Source of the DNA: an uncultured Lysobacterales bacterium
GTDB taxonomy: Bacteria > Pseudomonadota > Gammaproteobacteria > Xanthomonadales > Xanthomonadaceae
Assembly (NCBI GenBank): GCA_946886865.1
Contig: CAMPJI010000027.1
Coordinates: 1 to 28,697 of the forward strand
DNA: 28,697 nt
Direction of reading: 5' to 3'
Shown here piece by piece: positions 16,939 through 28,697 of this stretch; position 1 is the stretch's first letter; each line of letters opens with the position of its first letter. Position numbers and translations under genes: made by a program. The notes below the pieces were generated by a model that did not search any database, had not been told where the DNA came from, and worked only from the letters and a program-made list of their open reading frames with translations.

Positions 16939-17010
16939 TGTACGAGCGACGTAAGTCGCGACTTCGCACCCCTGGGAGACGACGGGTCGCGACTCACGTC
17001 GCTCCTGCAA
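16939..17010. repeat. REP pair, family B (inverted)
   Basis: Left arm TGTACGAGCGACGTAAGTCG and right arm GACTCACGTCGCTCCTGCAA form an inverted pair between hutG and the 3' end of parE, two convergent genes. The GTAG end is mutated in both arms (GTAC, CTGC), so this looks like an older copy. Confidence 0.8.
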
Positions 17011-17026
17011 GAGGACGCAAGCCGGC

Positions 17027-18946
<1,920 letters not shown>

Positions 18947-19258
18947 TCGTGGGAATCGCGCAGTACGGCAGGCGGCCGGCGAGGATGGAGCGGGGGGCTG
19001 GGGCGGTCAAGGCGAACCGCGGGCAGCCAAGAGGTCGGCATGGTCGACCTGTAACCGGTTACCGCCACATCTACCCGCTAAGTCGTTGATTGTTAAAGGT
19101 TCGTTTGTTCAGCATCCAGACGGCCGCGGCTGGCTAGGGTCGGCGCGCCGCTGGAACGCGGCCATTGACGATGCATCGGCGCGCATCCCCCTGTGTACCG
19201 CGTGCCCGCTGCCACCCCTGTTCCGAGAGAGTCACTTGAGTTCTGGAGGATTTACAGA
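18947..19258. other. Divergent regulatory gap between parE and the Ala-rich gene
   Basis: These 312 bases hold no gene. GTAACCGGTTAC at 19051-19062 is a perfect 12-bp palindrome that could bind a dimeric regulator. An AT-richer stretch at about 19083-19115 (TTGATTGTTAAAGG and on) is the best place for promoters in either direction, but no clear -35/-10 pair emerges. The right end carries the ribosome site GGAGGA (19245-19250) for the next gene. Confidence 0.35.
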
Positions 19259-19567
19259 ATGAACATCCGCAAGTTGCTGATCCCGACCTTCGCCGCCGCC
19301 ATGCTGGCGGCCCCGCTCGCTTTCGCCCAGGACGTGTCTGCCGAGGCGCAGGCCGAAGTCGACGCCGCCGCCGCCGAGCAGGCCGCGGCCCAGGCTGACC
19401 AGGCCGCCGACCAGGCCAAGGCGAAGGCCGACCAGGCCGTGGACGCCGCCACCGGTGCGGTCGATGCCGCCGCCGATGCCGACGCGTCGGCCGAGGCGGC
19501 CGCGTCCGCCGAACTGGACGCTGAAGCCGCCGCCGAGGAGCTCGAGGAAGGCGACGACGGCCTGTAA
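19259..19567 (+). CDS. Small secreted Ala-rich acidic protein of unknown function
   Basis: The 102-residue protein has a clear Sec signal (MNIRKLLIPT then a hydrophobic run, cleavage after LAFA at about residue 23). The mature 79 residues contain 34 alanines plus many Asp, Glu and Gln in irregular ADQA/AEAA repeats, then an acidic tail (EELEEGDDGL). It has no Cys, aromatic or enzymatic motif and is predicted to be one long helix or coiled coil in the periplasm. GGAGGA lies eight bases before the ATG, and a strong terminator follows, so it is probably a well-expressed single-gene transcript. I do not recognise a named family. Confidence 0.75.
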   Translation: MNIRKLLIPTFAAAMLAAPLAFAQDVSAEAQAEVDAAAAEQAAAQADQAADQAKAKADQAVDAATGAVDAAADADASAEAAASAELDAEAAAEELEEGDDGL

Positions 19568-19587
19568 GCCGTCCAGGCTGTACAGCG

Positions 19588-21427
<1,840 letters not shown>

Positions 21428-21447
21428 CGCCAGTGATGCCTGCTTTT

Positions 21448-21525
21448 CGTAGGAGCGGCTTCAGCCGCGATCCCAGGCCGGCACGCGCGTTCCATCAACC
21501 GATCGCGGCTGAAGCCGCTCCTACA
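21448..21525. repeat. REP pair, family A (inverted), between pyrG and kdsA
   Basis: Left arm GTAGGAGCGGCTTCAGCCGC and right arm GCGGCTGAAGCCGCTCCTAC are perfect inverted copies of each other. The pair sits 21 bases after the pyrG stop and ends nine bases before the kdsA ribosome site, so it is part of any pyrG-kdsA transcript and could protect, process or attenuate it. Confidence 0.9.
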
Positions 21526-21545
21526 ACGCTGCGAGGAGTCGCTTG

Positions 21546-23763
<2,218 letters not shown>

Positions 23764-23778
23764 CGGGACACACCGGCC

Positions 23779-24117
23779 ATGCGCTGGCTGCGGCTGCTGA
23801 TGGTGGTGCTGCTGGCGATGCTGGCCTGGCTGCAGTACCACCTGTGGCTCGACGAAGGCGGCCGGCGTTCGGTCGCCAAGCTCGAGGCGCAGGTCGAGCA
23901 GCAGGCGCACGACAACGGCGGGCTGCAGCAACGCAACGACGCGCTGCAGGCCGAGGTCGAGGACCTGAAGTCGGGCGAGGCCGCCGTCGAGGAGCGCGCC
24001 CGCAGCGAGCTGGGCATGATCAAGCCGGGCGAGACCTTCTATCGTGTGGTGGAGCCGGCGTCGCCCATGGCGGCGCCGGCCGTTGATCCGGGCGCCGCTG
24101 AAGCAGGCGTCGACTGA
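23779..24117 (+). CDS. ftsB: Cell division protein FtsB
   Basis: The 112-residue bitopic protein has a short cytosolic N-terminus, one membrane helix (about 5-21), a coiled coil (about 30-70, KLEAQVEQQ ... LQAEVEDL) and the family's GEAAVEERARSELGMIKPGETFYRVV end. With FtsL and FtsQ it forms the divisome subcomplex that activates septal wall synthesis. The Pro/Ala-rich tail after residue 92 is variable. Its stop is directly followed by the ispD ATG (no gap), and the eno-ftsB-ispD-ispF order is typical of gammaproteobacteria. Confidence 0.95.
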   Translation: MRWLRLLMVVLLAMLAWLQYHLWLDEGGRRSVAKLEAQVEQQAHDNGGLQQRNDALQAEVEDLKSGEAAVEERARSELGMIKPGETFYRVVEPASPMAAPAVDPGAAEAGVD

Positions 24118-24831
24118 ATGGCGGGCGTGATCCCGCGAACCGTCTGGGCGGTCGTGCCGGCGGCGGGCCGCGGCACGCGCTTCGGCGGTGACGTGCCCAA
24201 GCAATACCTCGAGGTGGCGGGGCGCAGTGTTCTCGAACACGCGCTGCGTGCGCTGCTGTCGCATCCCGGGGTGGACGGCGCCATGGTCGCGCTCTCACCC
24301 GAGGACACCCGGTGGCCGGGCTGGACGACGCTGTGCGGAAAGCCGGTGCTGCGATGCGAGGGCGGCGGCGAGCGCGCCGATTCGGTGCGGGCCGCGCTCC
24401 ATGCGCTGCCGGCGTCGGTGCCAGGCGATGCGCTGGTGCTGGTGCACGACGCGGCCCGGCCGAACCTGGCGGTGTCGGATCTTGATCGGCTGATCGAGGC
24501 CGCAATGGAGTCCCGGGACGGCGCGATCCTGGCCGCGCCCATGCGTGACACGCTCAAGCGCGCCGGCAGCGACGGTTGCATCGCCGCCACCGAGTCGCGC
24601 GAAGCGCTCTGGCGCGCACTGACACCGCAGGCCTTCCGGCGCGACGCCCTGGTCGGTGCACTGGAATCGGCGCGTGCCTCCGGCGTGGCGATCACCGACG
24701 AGGCCATGGCAATTGAGCGCGCCGGTGGTCGTCCGGTGCTCGTCGAGGGCCGTGAGGACAACCTCAAGATCACGACACCGGCCGACCTGCGGCTGTCCGA
24801 GTTCCTGTTGTCCGCACGATCCGCAGGTTGA
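24118..24831 (+). CDS. ispD: 2-C-methyl-D-erythritol 4-phosphate cytidylyltransferase
   Basis: The 237-residue protein has the nucleotidyltransferase motif AAGRGTRFGGDVPKQYL (about 15-31), VHDAARP (about 108-114) and the ITDEAMAIE segment near the C-terminus. It joins CTP and MEP to give CDP-methylerythritol, step 3 of the non-mevalonate isoprenoid pathway. It starts on the base after the ftsB stop, so translation is probably coupled. The product feeds IspE (elsewhere) and then IspF, encoded 155 bases downstream. Confidence 0.95.
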   Translation: MAGVIPRTVWAVVPAAGRGTRFGGDVPKQYLEVAGRSVLEHALRALLSHPGVDGAMVALSPEDTRWPGWTTLCGKPVLRCEGGGERADSVRAALHALPASVPGDALVLVHDAARPNLAVSDLDRLIEAAMESRDGAILAAPMRDTLKRAGSDGCIAATESREALWRALTPQAFRRDALVGALESARASGVAITDEAMAIERAGGRPVLVEGREDNLKITTPADLRLSEFLLSARSAG

Positions 24832-24920
24832 CCCATCCAACCTGCCTGGGCGCGTTGCCGTCCAGGTCGCGCGGTCGGGGCGACGGCGTCGCCGGCACGT
24901 GCCGAGCGGGCACGCGACCC

Positions 24921-24946
24921 CATCGCGGCTGAAGCCGCTCCTACAA
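24921..24946 (-). repeat. Single family A REP arm upstream of ispF
   Basis: CATCGCGGCTGAAGCCGCTC followed by CTACAA is a perfect family A right arm (minus-strand GTAG end) without a left partner in the 90 bases before it. Its end creates the hexamer TACAAT (24942-24947), a good -10 match. Confidence 0.85.
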
Positions 24947-24947
24947 T
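24942..24947 (+). promoter_or_regulatory. Possible -10 box (TACAAT) formed at a REP end
   Basis: TACAAT differs from TATAAT at one base and lies 40 bases before the ispF ATG. No consensus -35 box sits at 16-18 bases upstream, where the REP hairpin is, so promoter activity is uncertain. Confidence 0.3.
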
Positions 24948-24986
24948 GGCGCCGGGCGGCAGGGCCGCGAAAAGGTTGAGGTTTCG

Positions 24987-25466
24987 ATGACATTCCGCAT
25001 TGGCCAGGGCTTCGATGTCCATGCCTTCACCGATGGCGACCACGTGATGCTGGGCGGCGTGCGTGTTACGCACGACCGTGGCGTCGATGCGCACTCCGAT
25101 GGCGACGTCGTGCTCCATGCCCTGTGCGACGCGATGCTCGGTGCGCTGGCGCTGGGCGACATCGGCCGCCACTTCCCGCCGTCCGACGCGCGCTGGAAGG
25201 GCGCCGACAGCCGCACGTTCCTCCGCCACTGCGACAGCCTGCTGCGGGAGCGCGGATGGCGGGTGGGCAATGCCGACCTCACCGTCATCTGCGAGCGTCC
25301 CAAGGTCGGCCCGCATGCCGACGCGATGCGTGAGGGCATTGCGGGCGACCTGGGCATCGGCGTCGACGACGTCAGCGTGAAAGCGACCACCAGCGAGCGG
25401 CTGGGCTTCACCGGACGTGGCGAAGGCATCGCGGCGCAGGCCATCTGCCTGCTCGTGCGGGCATGA
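24987..25466 (+). CDS. ispF: 2-C-methyl-D-erythritol 2,4-cyclodiphosphate synthase
   Basis: The 159-residue protein is a standard IspF: metal ligands Asp10 and His12 in GFDVHAF and His44 in [22 protein letters not shown], and the C-terminal [17 protein letters not shown]. It cyclises CDP-ME 2-phosphate to MEcPP with loss of CMP, step 5 of the MEP pathway, as a trimer. Its stop overlaps the truD ATG by four bases (ATGA). The gap from ispD contains a REP arm, so ispF could be transcribed from its own start as well. Confidence 0.96.
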   Translation: MTFRIGQGFDVHAFTDGDHVMLGGVRVTHDRGVDAHSDGDVVLHALCDAMLGALALGDIGRHFPPSDARWKGADSRTFLRHCDSLLRERGWRVGNADLTVICERPKVGPHADAMREGIAGDLGIGVDDVSVKATTSERLGFTGRGEGIAAQAICLLVRA

Positions 25467-26509
25467 GCGACATCCACGTGTTACTGCCGCACGCCCATGG
25501 CGAAGCGGTGCTGTCGGCCCGCATGCGCAGCGTGCCGGAGGATTTCCAAGTCCACGAGTTGCCGTCCTTCGAACCCGCGGGGAGCGGCGAACACCTGCTG
25601 CTGACGGTCGAGAAGCGCGGCATGAACACGGCCTACGCCGCGCGCCTGCTCGCCGAGTGGGCGGGTGTGCCGGAGATGGCGATCGGGTACGCCGGCCTGA
25701 AGGACCGGCACGCGCTGACCGTGCAGCGCTTCAGCGTGCACCTGCCCAGGCGCGTGGCCCCCGACATCGCGCTGCTGGAGCGCGAAGGCGAACTGCGCGT
25801 GCTCGACCACCACTGGCATTCGCGCAAGCTGCCGCGCGGTGCACTGGCCGGCAACCGCTTCGGGCTGCTGCTGCGCGACGTGCAGGGCGAGCCGGAAGCC
25901 ATCGACCTGCGGCTCGAACGCATCGCCCGGGCCGGCGTCCCCAACTACTTCGGCGAACAGCGCTTTGGCCGCGACGGCGACAACATCGCCCAGGCGCGTT
26001 CGATGTTCGCCGGGCGCCGCGTGCGGCGCGAACAGCGCGGCATTCTGCTTTCGGCTGCGCGATCGCAGCTGTTCAACCGCGTGTTGGCCGCACGGATCGA
26101 GCGGAGTAACTGGGACGCTGCGCTGGCGGGCGAGGTCTGGATGCTGGACGGCACCCGCAGTGTGTTCGGCCCCCAGCCACTGGATGACGCCCTGGAGACG
26201 CGCCTCCAGCAAATGGACATCCACCCGACCGGGCCGCTGTGGGGGCGCGGCGCTTTGCGGAGCGCGGACGAGGTCGCCGCGATCGAGCATGCCGTGCTGG
26301 AGGACGACGAATCGCTGGCGCTGAAGAAGGGGCTGGAGCGCGCCGGCCTGTCGCAGGAGCGCCGTGCCCTCAGGGTGCGGCCGGCCGACCTGGCATGGAC
26401 GCGGCCGGCGCCCGACACGCTGTCACTGTCCTTCAGTCTGCCCGCCGGCAGCTACGCGACGGCCGTGTTGGCCGAACTGGGGGAGGTCGCCGCCCAGTCG
26501 CCGTTCTGA
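25463..26509 (+). CDS. truD: tRNA pseudouridine(13) synthase TruD
   Basis: The 348-residue protein contains the TruD catalytic motif [18 protein letters not shown] with the catalytic Asp81, the early [21 protein letters not shown] segment, and the [18 protein letters not shown] motif. It isomerises U13 of tRNA(Glu) to pseudouridine. It is translationally coupled to ispF through the ATGA overlap (25463-25466), a common arrangement. The TRUD insertion domain fills about 155-300. Confidence 0.95.
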   Translation: MSDIHVLLPHAHGEAVLSARMRSVPEDFQVHELPSFEPAGSGEHLLLTVEKRGMNTAYAARLLAEWAGVPEMAIGYAGLKDRHALTVQRFSVHLPRRVAPDIALLEREGELRVLDHHWHSRKLPRGALAGNRFGLLLRDVQGEPEAIDLRLERIARAGVPNYFGEQRFGRDGDNIAQARSMFAGRRVRREQRGILLSAARSQLFNRVLAARIERSNWDAALAGEVWMLDGTRSVFGPQPLDDALETRLQQMDIHPTGPLWGRGALRSADEVAAIEHAVLEDDESLALKKGLERAGLSQERRALRVRPADLAWTRPAPDTLSLSFSLPAGSYATAVLAELGEVAAQSPF

Positions 26510-26587
26510 CAGCCGCCCGCCGCCGTTCGTCGGCCGCGTGCCCCGGGCACTGGCCTCCACCGACAGTCGGCGTATAAGCCGAAGTGA

Positions 26588-26627
26588 GCCCGGCAGGGGC
26601 CGGGCCGACCGGTGCAGGCCTGCACCG
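26588..26627. promoter_or_regulatory. Two adjacent perfect inverted repeats upstream of the small lipoprotein gene
   Basis: GCCCGGC-AGGG-GCCGGGC (26588-26605) forms a 7-bp stem with a four-base loop. CGGTGCAGGCCTGCACCG (26610-26627) is a perfect 18-bp palindrome without a loop, ending four bases before the GGAGG ribosome site. The first could end truD transcription, though without a T-run; the second could be an operator or a translation-control hairpin. Confidence 0.45.
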
Positions 26628-26644
26628 ATTCGGAGGATGCCGTC

Positions 26645-26863
26645 ATGAATGCGAAATTGCGTGTTGCGATGCTGTCGCTTTCCGTGGTGATGCTGTCGGC
26701 CTGCACGACGATGGACGAGCGCTCCAGCGCGTCCCCGCCGCCCACGCCGGAAGAGCGTTACATCGCCGAAGTCGAGCGGATCGCGCGTATCCGGGGTATC
26801 GAGGTGGTCTGGGTCAACCAGCCCGAAGCGCGCCGCGACCTGGTCGCCAGCACCGACGACTGA
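26645..26863 (+). CDS. Small lipoprotein of unknown function
   Basis: The 72-residue protein has a lipoprotein signal: basic start, hydrophobic VAMLSLSVVML and lipobox LSAC (Cys20). The mature part has a short SSASPPPTP linker and then one compact segment EERYIAEVERIARIRGIEVVWVNQPE, which looks like a small helix-strand unit. I recognise no named family. GGAGG (26632-26636) lies eight bases before the ATG. It lies between truD and an antisense Smr gene, converging on the latter with a three-base gap. Confidence 0.75.
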   Translation: MNAKLRVAMLSLSVVMLSACTTMDERSSASPPPTPEERYIAEVERIARIRGIEVVWVNQPEARRDLVASTDD

Positions 26864-26866
26864 GCG

Positions 26867-27448
26867 TCAGCGCTGCCTCGGCGCCACCAGCACCAGCACT
26901 GCACCGGTGCCGCCCTGCGCGGCCGGTGCGGAATGGAACGCCAGCACGTCGCCGCGCTGGCGCAGCACGCGGTCGACCACATTCTTGACGACCGGCAAGG
27001 CCATCCCCCCGAACGGGGCCTGGACGTGCAGCCCCTTGCCATGCACGACGCGCACGCAGCCAAGCGCCTCCCGGTGGGCATGTGCGATGAACTCCCGCAA
27101 CAGGCGCTCGGCCTGGTCGGCGGTGGCGCCATGGAGGTCGACTTCATCCTGCGCGGCGATCTCGCCGCGCTTGAGGCGCTTGAAGACGTGCGGCGGCACC
27201 GCGTCGCGTCGGTGGCTCAACACGTCGCCCGCCGCGACGGGGTCGGGGGCCTGAATATCGCGCAGCGAGCGCGCCGCCTCCAGTTCATCCAGTTCCGCCA
27301 TCCGCGCCCGCGCGCGGGGCGGCGGTGCCCCCGGGACGCGCGGCGCCGCGCGGACGTCCCGCACCGGGCCCACGGCGTCGCGGAACAGCAGCGCGTCGTC
27401 CTTCGGGTCCCCGTCGTCTTTGTCCGGTGCGGGCGGGTGTCGGGCCAT
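26867..27448 (-). CDS. Smr-domain protein (putative endonuclease, SmrA/SmrB-like)
   Basis: The 193-residue protein has a charged, low-complexity N-terminus (1-60) and a C-terminal Smr domain (about 100-190) with DEVDLHG (DLH 104-106) and the HGKG motif (136-139), both diagnostic. Smr domains nick or cleave nucleic acid; stand-alone proteobacterial members such as SmrB cut mRNA at collided ribosomes, while others act on DNA branches. Which applies here is unknown. The ATG at 27446-27448 has no ribosome site but a TAGTCT hexamer ends six bases before it. It is divergent from surE. Confidence 0.88.
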   Translation of the reverse strand: MARHPPAPDKDDGDPKDDALLFRDAVGPVRDVRAAPRVPGAPPPRARARMAELDELEAARSLRDIQAPDPVAAGDVLSHRRDAVPPHVFKRLKRGEIAAQDEVDLHGATADQAERLLREFIAHAHREALGCVRVVHGKGLHVQAPFGGMALPVVKNVVDRVLRQRGDVLAFHSAPAAQGGTGAVLVLVAPRQR

Positions 27449-27454
27449 GGCATC

Positions 27455-27460
27455 AGACTA
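27455..27460 (-). promoter_or_regulatory. -10-like TAGTCT close to the Smr-gene start (leaderless candidate)
   Basis: Read on the minus strand, TAGTCT ends six bases before the ATG at 27448, the same layout as at 13268 and 16110. No Shine-Dalgarno or consensus -35 is seen. Confidence 0.3.
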
Positions 27461-27524
27461 GCGCGCGAGCTCCATGCTGCAAGCGGCGCGCCGGGCAGCG
27501 GGCGGTCGGCTCCGGAGCATCGGC

Positions 27525-27530
27525 TATCAT
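27525..27530 (+). promoter_or_regulatory. Possible -10 box for surE (TATCAT)
   Basis: TATCAT is four of six matches to TATAAT and lies 80 bases before the surE ATG in the gap from the Smr gene. No clear -35 box is present. Confidence 0.3.
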
Positions 27531-27610
27531 GGCGCGGACGCGGCGCTCGGCCGGGTCGATGGCGAATCGGCGCCCGACCATGCACCGCACGCGACCGTCC
27601 AAGGGAGTCC

Positions 27611-28390
27611 ATGCAAGTTCTCGTAAGTAACGATGACGGGGTCGACGCACCCGGCATCCGCGTGCTCGCCGAAGGCCTGCGCGCGGCCGGCCACGAGGTG
27701 GTCGTCATCGCCCCGGACCGCGACCGTTCCGGCGCAAGCAACTCACTCACCCTGGACATGCCCATCCGGGTGGTACAGCAGGACGAGGCCACGTGGCGGG
27801 TTTTCGGCACGCCCACCGACTGTGTCCACGTGGCGATCACCGGCATGTTGAAGGACGAGCCGGACATCGTGGTGTCGGGCATCAACAACACCGCCAACCT
27901 CGGTGACGACGTCATCTACTCGGGCACCGTCGCAGCCGCGATGGAGGGCCGGTTCCTCGGGTTGCCCTCGGTGGCGGTGTCGCTGGTGACGGCCGACCAT
28001 GTGGGGCATCACTACGAGACGGCGGCGCGCGCGGCGGCGGAAATCATCGCCCGGCTGCGCAGCGATCCGTTGCCGGCCGACACCATGCTCAACGTCAACG
28101 TCCCGGACCGGCCGTGGGACGAGATCGCCGGTTTCGAAGTCACCCGGCTGGGCAACCGCCACCGCGCCGAGGACTGCATTCCACAGGAAGACCCGCGCGG
28201 CCGCCAGTGGTGGTGGATCGGCGCCGCCGGTCCGGAGCAGGATGCCGGCCCGGGCACCGATTTCCACGCGGTGCGCACAGGTCATATCTCGATCACCCCT
28301 ATCCAGGTGGACCTGACCCGCTACCAGGCCCTGGAACAGGTCGCCAGCTGGGTGGATGGACTTCAGCAGTCCCTGGAGCGTGCATCGTGA
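27611..28390 (+). CDS. surE: 5'/3'-nucleotidase SurE
   Basis: The 259-residue protein has the SurE metal site: NDDG with Asp8 and Asp9, Ser40 in [12 protein letters not shown], and Asn92 in [20 protein letters not shown], matching the E. coli ligand positions closely. It dephosphorylates nucleoside monophosphates and short polyphosphates and is linked to stationary-phase survival. AGGGAG lies before the ATG at 27611. Its stop overlaps the next start by four bases (GTGA, 28387-28390), and the surE-pcm pair is a widely conserved operon. Confidence 0.96.
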   Translation: MQVLVSNDDGVDAPGIRVLAEGLRAAGHEVVVIAPDRDRSGASNSLTLDMPIRVVQQDEATWRVFGTPTDCVHVAITGMLKDEPDIVVSGINNTANLGDDVIYSGTVAAAMEGRFLGLPSVAVSLVTADHVGHHYETAARAAAEIIARLRSDPLPADTMLNVNVPDRPWDEIAGFEVTRLGNRHRAEDCIPQEDPRGRQWWWIGAAGPEQDAGPGTDFHAVRTGHISITPIQVDLTRYQALEQVASWVDGLQQSLERAS

Positions 28391-28697
28391 GCCTGCGCAT
28401 GCGACTGCAACCCGAGGCGATCGGGTCGGGCATGACCTCGCAGCGGGTGCGCGACCGGCTGGTCGATCGCCTGCGCGACAACGGCATTGCCGACGAGCGC
28501 GTCCTCAATGCGATCCGGACCGTGCCGCGGCACCTGTTCGTCGACGAGGCGCTGGCCATGCGCGCCTACGAGGACACCGCGCTGCCGATCGGCCATGGCC
28601 AGACCATCTCGCAGCCTTGGGTGGTGGCGAAGATGACCGAAGCGCTGCTGCAGGTGGCGCCCTCGCGCGTACTGGAAATCGGCACGGGTTCGGGATA
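28387..28697 (+). CDS. pcm: Protein-L-isoaspartate O-methyltransferase, N-terminal part (cut by window end)
   Basis: Reading from GTG 28387 gives [20 protein letters not shown], then the Pcm-specific segments [24 protein letters not shown] (in pieces: [25 protein letters not shown]) and VLEIGTGSG, the SAM-binding motif I, where the window ends. The frame is open throughout. Pcm repairs isoaspartyl residues in aged proteins using SAM. The GTG overlaps the surE stop by four bases; ATG 28399 is an alternative start. About half of a normal ~220-residue Pcm is present. Confidence 0.93.
   Translation, partial: MSLRMRLQPEAIGSGMTSQRVRDRLVDRLRDNGIADERVLNAIRTVPRHLFVDEALAMRAYEDTALPIGHGQTISQPWVVAKMTEALLQVAPSRVLEIGTGSG

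Overview
The window is GC-rich (roughly 70% by eye) bacterial chromosome, with long antisense frames that are codon-bias shadows. I read it as a gammaproteobacterium of the Xanthomonadaceae, near Lysobacter, Luteimonas or Stenotrophomonas. This is inference from gene content: a housekeeping run pyrG-kdsA-eno-ftsB-ispD-ispF-truD ... surE-pcm, a metal-type KdsA, a subclass B3 metallo-beta-lactamase, many GTAG-type REP hairpins and a protein with an XVIPCD-like C-terminus.

Region 1 (1-4582) is mixed metabolism and envelope: a SAM methyltransferase, a HemJ-like membrane protein, a lipoprotein alkaline phosphatase and a DAACS-family symporter. Region 2 (4851-7057) is the most interesting part. A periplasmic-type lipoprotein gene overlaps by four bases (GTGA) a gene for a 518-residue class 3 lipase, whose last ~150 residues look like the XVIPCD signal that targets toxins to the Xanthomonadales antibacterial type IV secretion system. 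I interpret the two genes as an immunity/effector pair (X-Tfi/X-Tfe type); the secretion machinery itself is not in the window.

Region 3 (7156-11784) holds a Nudix hydrolase coupled to a B3 metallo-beta-lactamase, a small membrane protein, an acyl-CoA thioesterase, two tandem NlpC/P60 wall peptidases and a SlyD-type prolyl isomerase. Region 4 (11913-16902) holds a DUF418 membrane protein, a DadA-like flavoenzyme, a glutathione-reductase-like enzyme and an N-formylglutamate deformylase. Region 5 (17027-19567) holds parE on the minus strand and, divergently, a small Ala-rich secreted protein with its own ribosome site and terminator.

Region 6 (19739-28697) is the conserved housekeeping cluster: CTP synthesis (pyrG), Kdo for LPS (kdsA), glycolysis (eno), division (ftsB), isoprenoid MEP pathway (ispD, ispF), tRNA modification (truD), a small lipoprotein, an antisense Smr-domain gene, then surE and a pcm cut by the window edge. 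Two families of REP elements (GTAG plus a small hairpin, mostly in head-to-head pairs) occupy many gaps. One supplies the hutG stop codon and another a possible -10 box before ispF. I saw no rRNA, tRNA, CRISPR array, insertion sequence or integrase.
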